From: 2-02-FULL-66-22 sp964576535 | GTDB lineage: Bacteria > Methylomirabilota > Methylomirabilia > Methylomirabilales > 2-02-FULL-66-22 | Direction: 5' to 3' | Assembly: GCA_964576535.1 (NCBI GenBank) | Contig: CAZNWB010000105.1 | Location: forward strand, 1-11,859 | Length of the DNA: 11,859 bases | Shown here: positions 1 through 6,472 of the stretch, piece after piece | Numbering within the stretch: the first letter of the stretch is position 1 | How the letters are laid out: each line of letters begins with the position of its first letter | Notes under the pieces: generated by a model | What the model was told of the DNA's origin: nothing | Databases searched by the model: none | Seen by the model: the letters and a program-made list of their open reading frames with translations, nothing else | Translations under genes and position numbers: made by a program

Positions 1-551
1 AAGGACCGGTGGTCGGCGCCGTCGCCCGGCTGGTCCCGGTGAAGGGCCTGCACCACTTGATTGATGCGGCACCGATCGTCCTGCGGCACTGCCCGGCGGC
101 CCGCTTCCTGCTTGTCGGGGATGGCGAGAGGCGCTTAGCGCTCGAAGCCCAGGTGCGCGCGCGAGGCCTGCAGGACCGCATCGTCTTCACCGGCTACCGC
201 GAGGATGTAGCCTCGGTCATGGCGGGCACCGACCTGGTCGTCCTCCCCTCGATCAACGAGGGGATGGGCCGCGTCCTGGTCATGGCCATGGCCCTGGGCA
301 AGCCGATCGTGGCCAGCCGGGTCGGCGGGGTGGCCGAACTCCTGGGCGAGGGCGAGGCGGGCATCCTCGTGCCGCCCGGCGACCCGGCCGCACTGGCCGA
401 GGCCATCACCACGCTGCTTCGGGACACGCCGCGCGCGCGGACGCTGGGAGATGCCGGACGCCGTCGTGCCCCGCGCTACAGCGCAGAGGCGATGCTCGAG
501 GCGCTGGCCAAGCTGTACCACGAGGTCATGGCGGATGAACGGACCCGGTAG
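1..551 (+). CDS. Glycosyltransferase family 4, C-terminal half (5' partial)
   Basis: This is the C-terminal Rossmann domain of a GT4/GT-B retaining glycosyltransferase, which would transfer a sugar from a nucleotide donor to a growing glycan in the cytoplasm. The reading frame is open from base 3 to the window edge, so the gene starts outside; the GTG at 9 is internal. Visible family signatures are GAVARLVPVKG (the R..K donor-phosphate site), FLLVGDGE, IVFTGYREDV, the acceptor/donor loop PSINEGMG, and the closing GILVPPGDPAALAEAI. In the EX7E signature the first Glu is present (EGMGRVLV) but the second position is Met instead of Glu, which is unusual. The gene overlaps the next one by 17 bp, so the two are probably translationally coupled. 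The family call is firm; donor and acceptor cannot be told. Confidence 0.9.
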   Translation, partial: GPVVGAVARLVPVKGLHHLIDAAPIVLRHCPAARFLLVGDGERRLALEAQVRARGLQDRIVFTGYREDVASVMAGTDLVVLPSINEGMGRVLVMAMALGKPIVASRVGGVAELLGEGEAGILVPPGDPAALAEAITTLLRDTPRARTLGDAGRRRAPRYSAEAMLEALAKLYHEVMADERTR

Positions 552-2088
552 GCGTCTCGCCGGCCGGCGCCGTCCCGGGCCCCTCGGCCGACGCCTCGAC
601 CTGACGTGGGGGGTGCTCTTTCTGGCCCTGCCCTCCTCCCTCTCCGCCGCGACTCCCCTGCGCCAGGTCCCGGCCGTCGTCCACGTCCATTCGACATGGA
701 GCAGCGGCGATCATACGCTGGATCAACTCATCGCCCGCGCCCGCACCGCAGGGATCGAGGCGATCTTCCTCACGGAAAACCACCTGCACCGATTCGAGTA
801 CGGGCTGCCACCACTTCGGAACCTCCTGCGGTACCGTGTGGAGTACCCGTCGCTGCTCCTGCGAGGGCCCGAGGCCTACCTCACGGCGGTGCGGGAGGCG
901 AATGCCCGCCAGAAAGACGTCCTCCTGATCCCCGGGGCTGAGGTGATCCCCCATTACTACTGGACCGGGAGCCTCCTCCAGGGCACGCTGACCATGCACA
1001 ACGCCCAGAAGAACCTCCTGATCTTCGGGCTGGCCCGGGCTGAGGATTACCGGGCCCTGCCGGCCGTCGGGAACCCGAACGCGGCTCGCTGGGGGCTCGC
1101 CACTCTGTGGCTCGTTTCCCCCGTGATCCTGGCCCTGCCGGGGGTCTGGCTGCTCCGGATTCGGCGGCCGGAGAAGGTACGCCTCCGACACTTCCGGGTC
1201 ACCGTGGAGCGCCGGTTCACGGGCTATGGGGTTCTCTGCTTGGGAATCGGGGCCGTGCTCTTGGCGAATAACTTCCCATTCCGCACGCCGGCCTTCTCTC
1301 CCTACGACAGCGGTGCGGGCCTGAGGCCGTACCAAGCCGTCATTGACTTCGCGGCCTCGCGTGGGGGTCTCACGGCCTGGTCAATGCCCGAGGCGCGCGA
1401 TTACCAGGTGGTACCCGTCTGGAAGCTGCATGCGACGATCCAGACGGAGCCATACGCCGATGATCTCCTCTCGACCGACCGCTTCACGGCCTTCGGCGGT
1501 GTGTATGAGGACCGCGTCACCTTCACCGAGCCCGGCGCGGGCTGGGACCGGCTGCTGACCGGCTACCTGGAGGGCCGCCGGACGGCCCCCGCGTGGGCCA
1601 TCGGCGAGGCGGCCCACCACGGCGAAGGGCAGGGGGGCAAGCGGTTCGGGGACATCCAGACGGTCTTCCTCACGGGGCAAAAGGACCTTCCTGGCCTCCT
1701 GGCGGCCCTGCGTGACGGGCGCCTGTACGCCCGCCAGCGGACGCCGGAGGTGGGACTCAGCCTCGAGGATTTTCGGGTCCTGGTTCCAGACCGGCCTCCT
1801 GGGGAGGCAGGCGACATGGTGTCGGCTCAGGTGGGCGATCGACCCGAGGTCGTCGCAGACCTCCAGGCCACGGATGGCCGGAGGATGGAGATCCAGGTGC
1901 GCCTGGTGCGCGGAGGAACGGTGGTCCACACGCTGCGCGGGGAGACGCCAATCACCATCCGCTGGGCCGACGTCGCCCTGCCGGACGGTGCCAAGGCGTT
2001 CTATCGCCTGGAGGCGCGCAGCCCCGGTGGTCACTGGATCCTGAGCAACCCGATCTTCGTTCGGGCAACGCAGGAGGACCGTCGGTGA
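535..2088 (+). CDS. Membrane-anchored PHP-domain putative phosphoesterase
   Basis: A 517-aa protein starting at the ATG at 535, which lies inside the end of the glycosyltransferase gene; longer in-frame starts would run further into that gene and give a shuffled-looking N-terminus. Residues 1-20 are Arg-rich, followed by a hydrophobic signal or anchor segment (about 23-40). The mature part opens with HVHSTWSSGDHT (His50, His52), the classic first metal motif of PHP phosphoesterases, then FLTENH (80-83), GAEVI (Glu136) and a late AHHGEG (360-365). Two predicted transmembrane helices (about 186-207 and 230-246) split the PHP domain, so the active site is probably outside the cytoplasm. The C-terminal 110 residues look like a beta-rich accessory domain. 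PHP proteins hydrolyse phosphoesters with two or three metals; the substrate here is unknown, but the operon suggests a glycan or lipid-linked phosphate. Stop overlaps the next start (GTGA). Confidence 0.72.
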   Translation: MNGPGRRLAGRRRPGPLGRRLDLTWGVLFLALPSSLSAATPLRQVPAVVHVHSTWSSGDHTLDQLIARARTAGIEAIFLTENHLHRFEYGLPPLRNLLRYRVEYPSLLLRGPEAYLTAVREANARQKDVLLIPGAEVIPHYYWTGSLLQGTLTMHNAQKNLLIFGLARAEDYRALPAVGNPNAARWGLATLWLVSPVILALPGVWLLRIRRPEKVRLRHFRVTVERRFTGYGVLCLGIGAVLLANNFPFRTPAFSPYDSGAGLRPYQAVIDFAASRGGLTAWSMPEARDYQVVPVWKLHATIQTEPYADDLLSTDRFTAFGGVYEDRVTFTEPGAGWDRLLTGYLEGRRTAPAWAIGEAAHHGEGQGGKRFGDIQTVFLTGQKDLPGLLAALRDGRLYARQRTPEVGLSLEDFRVLVPDRPPGEAGDMVSAQVGDRPEVVADLQATDGRRMEIQVRLVRGGTVVHTLRGETPITIRWADVALPDGAKAFYRLEARSPGGHWILSNPIFVRATQEDRR

Positions 2089-2750
2089 GGGTCGCCATCC
2101 ACCAGCCGCAGTACCTGCCCTGGCTGGGGTACCTCGACAAGCTGGACTCGGCCGACGTCTTCATCGTCCTGGACACGGTCCAGTTCAAGAAACAGGAGTG
2201 GCAGAACCGGAACCGCATCCGGACCAAGGACGGCTGGCAATGGCTGACCGTTCCCATCGTGGACCGGTTCCCCGAACGGATCGATCGGGTCGAGATCAAT
2301 GCCCGCACGGACTGGCAACGCAAGCATGCGCAGGCGCTTCGCCTGCACTACGGATCGGCGCCCCACTGGGCTCCGGTGGGACCCGAGCTCACCGCGCTCT
2401 TGGAGACAGAGTGGGTGCGGCTGTGCGACCTGAACGTCGCCGTGCTGGACACCCTCTGCCGGCAGCTTGGGATCACGACNNNNNNNNNNNNNNNNNNNNN
2501 NNNNNNNNNNNNNNNNNNNNNNNNNNNNNNNNNNNNNNNNNNNNNNNNNNNNNNNNNNNNNNNNNNNNNNNNNNNNNNNTCCCAGGCGGGGATCCAGGTC
2601 CAGGTCCAGGACTATCAGCACCCGACGTATCCCCAGCGATATACACCTTTTGTTTCCCATCTCGCGGTGGTAGATTTGCTCTTCAATTGCGGCCCGGAGA
2701 GCCTCCAGGTCCTCCGCTCGGGCCGCCGGTGGTCGCCCGCCCCCTCCTGA
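2085..2750 (+). CDS. WbqC-like family protein (interrupted by assembly gap)
   Basis: The N-terminus is typical of the WbqC family found in O-antigen and other glycan clusters: AIHQPQYLPWLGYLDK, then FIVLDTVQFKK, WQNRNRIRTKDG and WLTVPI within the first 65 residues. After the gap the family's C-terminal motif is recognisable (YQHPTYPQ, VVDLLFNCGPESL). The biochemical role of WbqC proteins is not established; they occur beside aminotransferases and are thought to help make unusual amino sugars. The start is a GTG that overlaps the previous stop by 4 bp. About 34 codons are hidden by Ns. The two flanks are in the same frame only if the gap length is a multiple of three plus one, which the arbitrary 100 Ns happen to satisfy. 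The total length of about 221 aa is near what I expect for the family, so the gene is probably intact. Confidence 0.85.
   Translation: MRVAIHQPQYLPWLGYLDKLDSADVFIVLDTVQFKKQEWQNRNRIRTKDGWQWLTVPIVDRFPERIDRVEINARTDWQRKHAQALRLHYGSAPHWAPVGPELTALLETEWVRLCDLNVAVLDTLCRQLGITXXXXXXXXXXXXXXXXXXXXXXXXXXXXXXXXXXSQAGIQVQVQDYQHPTYPQRYTPFVSHLAVVDLLFNCGPESLQVLRSGRRWSPAPS
2480..2579. other. Assembly gap (100 Ns)
   Basis: A run of exactly 100 Ns inside the WbqC-like gene. This round number is the usual placeholder for a scaffold join of unknown size, so real length and content are unknown. A tandem CCAGGT hexamer repeat (three copies) lies about 14 bp after it. Confidence 0.98.
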
Positions 2751-2782
2751 CGGAGGGGTGGCGACACGACCCGAAGGCCCCG

Positions 2783-2797
2783 CTTCCCGGAGGGAAG
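2783..2797 (+). promoter_or_regulatory. Ribosome site of the PIG-L gene inside a small hairpin
   Basis: CTTCCC-GGA-GGGAAG is a perfect 6-bp stem with a 3-base loop. The GGAGG ribosome-binding site (2789-2793) covers the loop and the start of the 3' arm. It fixes the ATG at 2802 as the start. Whether the hairpin matters for translation is unproven. Confidence 0.45.
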
Positions 2798-2801
2798 ACG
2801 C

Positions 2802-3422
2802 ATGCGCATCCTGGCCATCGGCGCCCACCCGGACGACATCGAGTTCGGCTGCGGCGGCACCCTGATCAAGTATGCCCGGCAGGGGCACGAGGTCTGCCTG
2901 CTGGTCATCACGGACGGAGGCGGGGGCGGTGACAGCGTCACCCGCCGCCGGGAGCAGGACGAGTCGGCCCGCATCCTCCGCAGCTCCAAGATGTTCTGGG
3001 GGGGCTACCCGGACACCGCCATTCCCCTGGACCGGGCCATGATCCAGCGGCTCGAGACTGTCATCCGCGAGATCAACCCGGATTTCATCTTCGTGCACTA
3101 CCACGACGACACCCACCAGGATCACCGCCACTTGGCCACCTCCACCATCACCGCGACCCGCTACACGCGCAACGTCCTGTTTTTCGAAGGCCCCACCACC
3201 CAGAACTTCTCCCCCAGCGTGTTCGTGGACATCGACACCGTCCTGGACGACAAGATCGCCAGCCTGAAAGCCCACGCCTCCCAGGTCAGCAAGACGAACA
3301 TCGAGGGCCTCTCCATCGTGGACATCGCCCGCTCCTCCGCCCATTTCCGCGGGATCCAGGGTCGCGTCCGAAACGCCGAAGGCTTCGTCCCCCTCCGCCT
3401 GTTCATCAACATCAACCCCTGA
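2802..3422 (+). CDS. PIG-L/LmbE family de-N-acetylase
   Basis: A 206-aa protein with the full signature of the zinc-dependent PIG-L deacetylases, which remove N-acetyl groups from GlcNAc-type sugars (GlcNAc-PI, mycothiol and bacillithiol precursors, antibiotic sugars). The zinc motif AHPDD is at residues 8-12 (His9, Asp12), directly followed by IEFGCGGTL. The third-ligand region is HYHDDTHQDHRH at 99-110, and the RR.E..E-like segment at 48-54 also fits the fold. The start ATG at 2802 has a good GGAGG ribosome site at 2789-2793, eight bases upstream. There is no signal peptide, so it acts in the cytoplasm, probably on a nucleotide- or lipid-linked amino sugar made by this cluster. It is 51 bp downstream of the WbqC-like gene, and the repeat-bounded unit starts right after its stop codon. 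Confidence 0.92.
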   Translation: MRILAIGAHPDDIEFGCGGTLIKYARQGHEVCLLVITDGGGGGDSVTRRREQDESARILRSSKMFWGGYPDTAIPLDRAMIQRLETVIREINPDFIFVHYHDDTHQDHRHLATSTITATRYTRNVLFFEGPTTQNFSPSVFVDIDTVLDDKIASLKAHASQVSKTNIEGLSIVDIARSSAHFRGIQGRVRNAEGFVPLRLFININP

Positions 3423-3428
3423 CTGCAT

Positions 3429-3468
3429 GGCAACTGGGCAATTGGGCAATCTGGCAACTAGGCACTCA
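3429..3468 (+). repeat. Left 8-bp repeat array of the S23 unit
   Basis: Five consecutive 8-bp units read GGCAACTG, GGCAATTG, GGCAATCT, GGCAACTA, GGCACTCA. They are the reverse complement of the units on the far side of the S23 gene. Confidence 0.85.
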
Positions 3469-3500
3469 AGAGGAGAGGAACCAATGAGGGGGGTGAGGTC

Positions 3501-3884
3501 ATGGCCGAGGGATTAGCGGGACTGCGTATATACCAGCTGGCTGAGGCTCTCGCGGATGAGATGTGGGACGAGGTCGTAAGATGGAAGCCATTCGCCCGAG
3601 ATACTGTCGGGCGCCAACTCGTTGAAGCGGCCGACTCAGTCGGCTGGAATATCGCTGAAGGCTACGGTCGTTATCACTACAAGGACAATCGCCAGTTCCA
3701 GTTCTACGCGCGCGGGTCACTCGAAGAAACAGGGCATTGGCTTCGAAGAGCACGCCATCGCATGCTGCTGTCGGAAGCGCGCTATGAGGAGTTCATCAGA
3801 AAGGTTTCTGAGCTGGCCCCACAACTGAATGCGTATATCCGGACTCTGGAGCGCAGGGCGAAACAGGAACGGGCCAAGTCCTAA
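3501..3884 (+). CDS. Four-helix-bundle protein (23S rRNA intervening-sequence S23/IVP family)
   Basis: A 127-aa protein, the normal size for the S23/IVP family of four-helix-bundle proteins. Recognisable pieces are LRIYQLAEALADEMW (helix 1), the strongly conserved DTVGRQLVEAADSVGWNIAEGYGRYHYKDN at about 34-63 (cited as family core), YARGSLEETGHWL (about 69-81) and a charged Lys/Arg-rich C-terminal helix. The ATG at 3501 is preceded by GGGGGGTGAGG; an upstream ATG at 3484 is out of frame. Members are encoded in 23S rRNA intervening sequences and as stand-alone genes; a nucleic-acid-binding role is suspected but not established, and they resemble the Avd accessory protein of diversity-generating retroelements. 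It interrupts an otherwise tight polysaccharide operon and is flanked by inverted octamer arrays, so it is probably a passenger rather than a glycan gene. Confidence 0.88.
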   Translation: MAEGLAGLRIYQLAEALADEMWDEVVRWKPFARDTVGRQLVEAADSVGWNIAEGYGRYHYKDNRQFQFYARGSLEETGHWLRRARHRMLLSEARYEEFIRKVSELAPQLNAYIRTLERRAKQERAKS

Positions 3885-3926
3885 CTGCACCCGTTTTCTG
3901 ATTGGCGGATCGCTTCTTCCCCGATC

Positions 3927-4064
3927 GCCAGGTTGGCAGGTTGCCAGATTGCCTAACTGCAAAGTTTCCTGATTGCCAGATTGCCAGGTTGCCCAGTGGC
4001 CTGGGTTCCAGGTTGCCCAAGAAACCCCTGATTGCCAGGTTGCCAGATTGCCAAGTTGCCTAAC
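3927..4064 (+). repeat. Right 8-bp repeat array of the S23 unit
   Basis: About seventeen near-perfect 8-bp units with consensus GCCAGRTT (for example GCCAGGTT at 3927, GCCAGATT at 3943, 3975 and 4042, GCCAAGTT at 4050). The phase is kept through degenerate units such as GCCTAACT and GCAAAGTT; one 11-base unit lies at 4023-4033. The last, truncated unit GCCTAAC touches the ATG of the aminotransferase gene. The units are inverted relative to 3429-3468. Confidence 0.9.
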
Positions 4065-5105
4065 ATGATTCCGCATTCTAGACCCTGGATTACAGAGGCG
4101 GACGTTCGGGCCGTGGCCCGCGTCGTGAAGAGCGGGGCCCTCGCGCAGGGGGCCGAGGTGGCCGCCCTCGAAGGCGAGGTCGGCGCCATGCTGGGCCTCC
4201 CGGCCGGCGTGGCGGTGAGTTCCGGAACGGCCGCGCTGCACCTGGCGCTCCTGGGGTTGGGTATCGGCCCGGGGGACGAGGTGATCCTGCCCAGCTACGT
4301 GTGTGTGGCGCCGTTGCATGCCGTGGAGTACGTCGGGGCGATCCCCCGCCTGGCAGACACGGATCCGGCCAGCTACAACCTCGACCCCGCCGACGTGCGA
4401 CGCCGGCTCACGCGTCGAACGCGCGCCATCATCGTCCCGCACCAGTTCGGCTTGCCGGCCGACCTGGACCCCCTTCTGAAGCTCGGCGTCCCGCTGATCG
4501 AGGACTGCGCGCAGGCCATCGGCGCACGCTACCGCGGGCGGCGCGTCGGGAGCTTCGGAGCCGTCAGCATCCTCTCTTTTTACGCGACGAAGCTTTTGAC
4601 CACCGGCGAGGGCGGGATGCTGCTCAGCCGGGACCGGCGCCTCCTGGCGCGCATACGGGACTGCCGGGAGTACGATGAACGCCGCCGACCCGCCGTGCGG
4701 TACAATTACAAGCTGACAGACTTCCAGGCGGCCCTGGGGCGGAGCCAGTTGCGCCGCCTCCCCGCCATGCTGGCCCGTCGGGCCGCCATCGCCGATCGGT
4801 ACCGCCGCGGATGGGCCGACCTCTCGGTCGGGCTGCCCGCCCCCGATGTCGGGCGGACACATGTCTACCACCGTTTTGTCATCTCGGTGCCAGGCTCGGC
4901 CAGGACCGCGGCGCGCCAACTCTCGCGGTTGGGGGTCACTGCCAGGCGGCCGGTGTTTCAGCCGATTCACATAACGTTACGGCTGAATGGATTTCCCGGG
5001 GCCACCCACGCCTTCCGACACGCCCTGTCCGTCCCGCTCTACCCGGCCCTCAGCGTGCGGGAGGAGGCTCGGGTCCTGCGGGCCGTCCAGCAGGTGCTCC
5101 CATGA
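4065..5105 (+). CDS. DegT/DnrJ/EryC1/StrS family PLP-dependent sugar aminotransferase
   Basis: A 346-aa protein, slightly shorter than the usual 360-400 aa. These enzymes transfer an amino group, usually from glutamate, to a keto-nucleotide-sugar using pyridoxal phosphate. Visible motifs are the opening IPHSRPWITEADV, SSGTAALHL (52-60, phosphate binding), DEVILPSYVC (71-80), EDCAQAIGARY with Asp147 contacting the pyridine nitrogen, SILSFYATKLLTTGEGG with Lys176 as the Schiff-base lysine, and YNYKLTDFQAALG (213-225). The ATG at 4065 is chosen because the family's N-terminus begins there. No ribosome site is seen since the octamer repeat array abuts the start codon; a TTG at 4032 lies in the repeats and is less likely. 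Its stop overlaps the next start (ATGA). It probably makes the amino sugar on which the PIG-L enzyme or a glycosyltransferase acts. Confidence 0.93.
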   Translation: MIPHSRPWITEADVRAVARVVKSGALAQGAEVAALEGEVGAMLGLPAGVAVSSGTAALHLALLGLGIGPGDEVILPSYVCVAPLHAVEYVGAIPRLADTDPASYNLDPADVRRRLTRRTRAIIVPHQFGLPADLDPLLKLGVPLIEDCAQAIGARYRGRRVGSFGAVSILSFYATKLLTTGEGGMLLSRDRRLLARIRDCREYDERRRPAVRYNYKLTDFQAALGRSQLRRLPAMLARRAAIADRYRRGWADLSVGLPAPDVGRTHVYHRFVISVPGSARTAARQLSRLGVTARRPVFQPIHITLRLNGFPGATHAFRHALSVPLYPALSVREEARVLRAVQQVLP

Positions 5106-6277
5106 CCGAGGCGACGAACGCGAGGAACCTTGGCGACCCCAGCCGCAGCCAGGGCGGGATCATCCGGTGGCCGTGGTGGATGAGTCTGGTCATCCTGGGG
5201 GGTGCGAGTTCCCTGCTGCTTCCCGCGGTGCGGGACCCATGGCACGCGCTGTACGGCGCCCGGTGGGCATACATCCTTGTGCTCTCGGCGCTCGTCTCTT
5301 TCGGCCTGACACCCCTCCTCATTCGCCTGGCACACCTCCTGGAACTGCTCGACGTCCCGACCGCGCGGAAGGTTCACATGGAACCCACGCCCCTCCTGGG
5401 TGGCATGGCGATCTACACCGCCTTCGGACTCTCGATCCTCGCCAACTCGATCCTGGATGGACAGGTGGTGGCCATCCTGGCGGCGGGCACCGTGCTGGTG
5501 GTCATCGGGATCCTGGATGATGCGTGGGACGTGCCGGCCGGGATCAAGCTCCTCGCGCAGCTGCTGGCGGTGGCCCTGGTCATGCGCGCAGGCGTGGTGC
5601 TCACCCTCTTTCCTGCGTCCATAGCGGGCAACATCGCGAACGGAGCCCTGACCATCCTGTGGCTCCTCGGCATCACGAACGCGATGAACTTCTTCGACGG
5701 GATGGATGGTCTGGCCACGGGCCTCAGCATCATCACCGCGGCGTTCCTGGGATTGTTCGCGGTGCTGACGTTTCAGCCGTTCCTGGGATGGTTCGCGGCC
5801 GCCATCGTGGGGAGCTGTCTGGGTTTCCTGCCGTTCAACCTCCACCCCAGGCGACCCGCGGCCATTTTCCTGGGGGATGGCGGCAGCACCTTCTTGGGCT
5901 TTGTGCTGGCTGCGCTGGCGGTCAAGGGGGAGTGGGCCGAGAACGGGATCATTGACATCGCGGTCCCGATCCTCATCTTCTGGGTGTTCATCTTCGACAT
6001 GACGCACATCACCGTGGCCAGGATCGCGGCGGGAAAGGTGCGGGGCTTTCGGGAGTGGATCGGGTACGTAGGCAGGGATCACCTGCACCACCGGCTGGCG
6101 GCGCTCCTGGGCAGCAGGCGAAAGGCCGTCGTGTTGATCTTTCTGCTTTCAGCCTCCATGGGCATGGCTGCCATGGCTCTCCGAGGCGCCCGAACCCTGG
6201 AGGCGGTGCTCCTGATCCTCCAGGCGGCGATCATCGTCGTGATCGTCTCCATCCTGGAACACGCCGGCAACCGCTAG
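5102..6277 (+). CDS. WecA/MraY-type polyprenyl-phosphate sugar-1-phosphate transferase
   Basis: A 391-aa polytopic membrane protein of the GT4 phosphotransferase (WecA/TagO/WbpL) family, which moves a HexNAc-1-phosphate from UDP-sugar to undecaprenyl phosphate on the cytoplasmic face and so starts lipid-linked glycan synthesis. About eleven hydrophobic segments are visible. Family signatures are PTARKVH.EPTPLLGGMAIY (86-105), ILDDAWDVPAG with the Asp139-Asp140 pair, NAMNFFDGMDGLA (193-205), FLGDGGSTFLGF (256-267) and the His-rich loop GRDHLHHRL (324-332). The ATG at 5102 overlaps the aminotransferase stop by 4 bp; longer in-frame starts would lie inside that gene. It is the last gene of the + strand operon. 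Which sugar it transfers cannot be read off; WecA-like GlcNAc or WbpL-like FucNAc/QuiNAc are the obvious options given the aminotransferase next door. Confidence 0.93.
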   Translation: MTEATNARNLGDPSRSQGGIIRWPWWMSLVILGGASSLLLPAVRDPWHALYGARWAYILVLSALVSFGLTPLLIRLAHLLELLDVPTARKVHMEPTPLLGGMAIYTAFGLSILANSILDGQVVAILAAGTVLVVIGILDDAWDVPAGIKLLAQLLAVALVMRAGVVLTLFPASIAGNIANGALTILWLLGITNAMNFFDGMDGLATGLSIITAAFLGLFAVLTFQPFLGWFAAAIVGSCLGFLPFNLHPRRPAAIFLGDGGSTFLGFVLAALAVKGEWAENGIIDIAVPILIFWVFIFDMTHITVARIAAGKVRGFREWIGYVGRDHLHHRLAALLGSRRKAVVLIFLLSASMGMAAMALRGARTLEAVLLILQAAIIVVIVSILEHAGNR

Positions 6278-6295
6278 GCCCACTTCAGCCTTCTC

Positions 6296-6455
6296 ACCGC
6301 CAAGGTCGCCAAGAACGCCAAGATACGCCCCCTCTTTCTGAATACTCCAGACCAAACCCCGGGGCAGAATATTTCGGCCTGCCCTCCTGGGGAAGGATTC
6401 GCAACTCAGAACCTGAATATTGGGAGATCCTTGGCGAACTTGGCGTCTTGGCGGT
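6296..6455. repeat. Gene-free element with inverted CGCCAAG repeat arms
   Basis: The left arm (6296-6322) is three 9-bp units ACCGCCAAG, GTCGCCAAG, AACGCCAAG. The right arm (6427-6455) is the inverse: CTTGGCGAA, CTTGGCGT, CTTGGCGGT. About 100 bases lie between, with three GAATA-type words (near 6340, 6368 and 6415) and no gene. The arms could pair as a stem of about 27 bp with two one-base offsets. The element sits between the convergent ends of the WecA-type gene and the next - strand gene, and occupies most of the 195-bp intergenic stretch. It may act as a two-way terminator and may be a small non-autonomous mobile element; both are inference. Confidence 0.7.
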
Positions 6456-6472
6456 TAAAGGTAAGGAGGAGG

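Larger units (their letters stand above)
3429..4064 (+). mobile_element. Putative S23-gene unit bounded by inverted 8-bp repeat arrays
   Basis: This stretch separates two genes of one glycan operon. It consists of a short array of 8-bp units, a complete four-helix-bundle gene, and a longer array of the same units in opposite orientation. GTTGCCAGATTGCC occurs at 3940-3953 and 4039-4052 and in exact reverse complement at 3445-3458. The unit begins six bases after the PIG-L stop (3422) and ends one base before the aminotransferase ATG (4065). Its coding part is visibly less GC-rich than the flanking genes. S23/IVP proteins are best known from intervening sequences in 23S rRNA whose ends pair into a stem; this layout resembles that inside an mRNA. 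No transposase is present and no target duplication is evident, so mobility is inference. Confidence 0.45.

Noticed and set aside
2031..3449. Long antisense open frame (472 codons) across the WbqC and PIG-L genes
   Set aside because: It spans the N gap, has no family motifs, and is a mirror of the high-GC coding genes on the + strand.
3501..3884. Avd gene of a diversity-generating retroelement
   Set aside because: The protein fold is related, but there is no reverse transcriptase, template repeat or variable repeat; the flanking repeats are octamers.
3927..4064. CRISPR array
   Set aside because: The 8-bp units are contiguous with no spacers, and there are no cas genes.
3429..4064. Intervening sequence of a 23S rRNA gene
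   Set aside because: The flanking sequence is protein-coding on both sides and no rRNA sequence is visible.
3717..4970. Long antisense open frame (417 codons) opposite the S23 and aminotransferase genes
   Set aside because: Part of it is simply the translated octamer array (repeated GNLATWQSG-like residues); the rest opposes a clear PLP aminotransferase.
5039..6091. Antisense open frame opposite the WecA-type gene
   Set aside because: Rich in Arg, His and Gln with no domain; opposes a gene with unmistakable membrane-transferase motifs.
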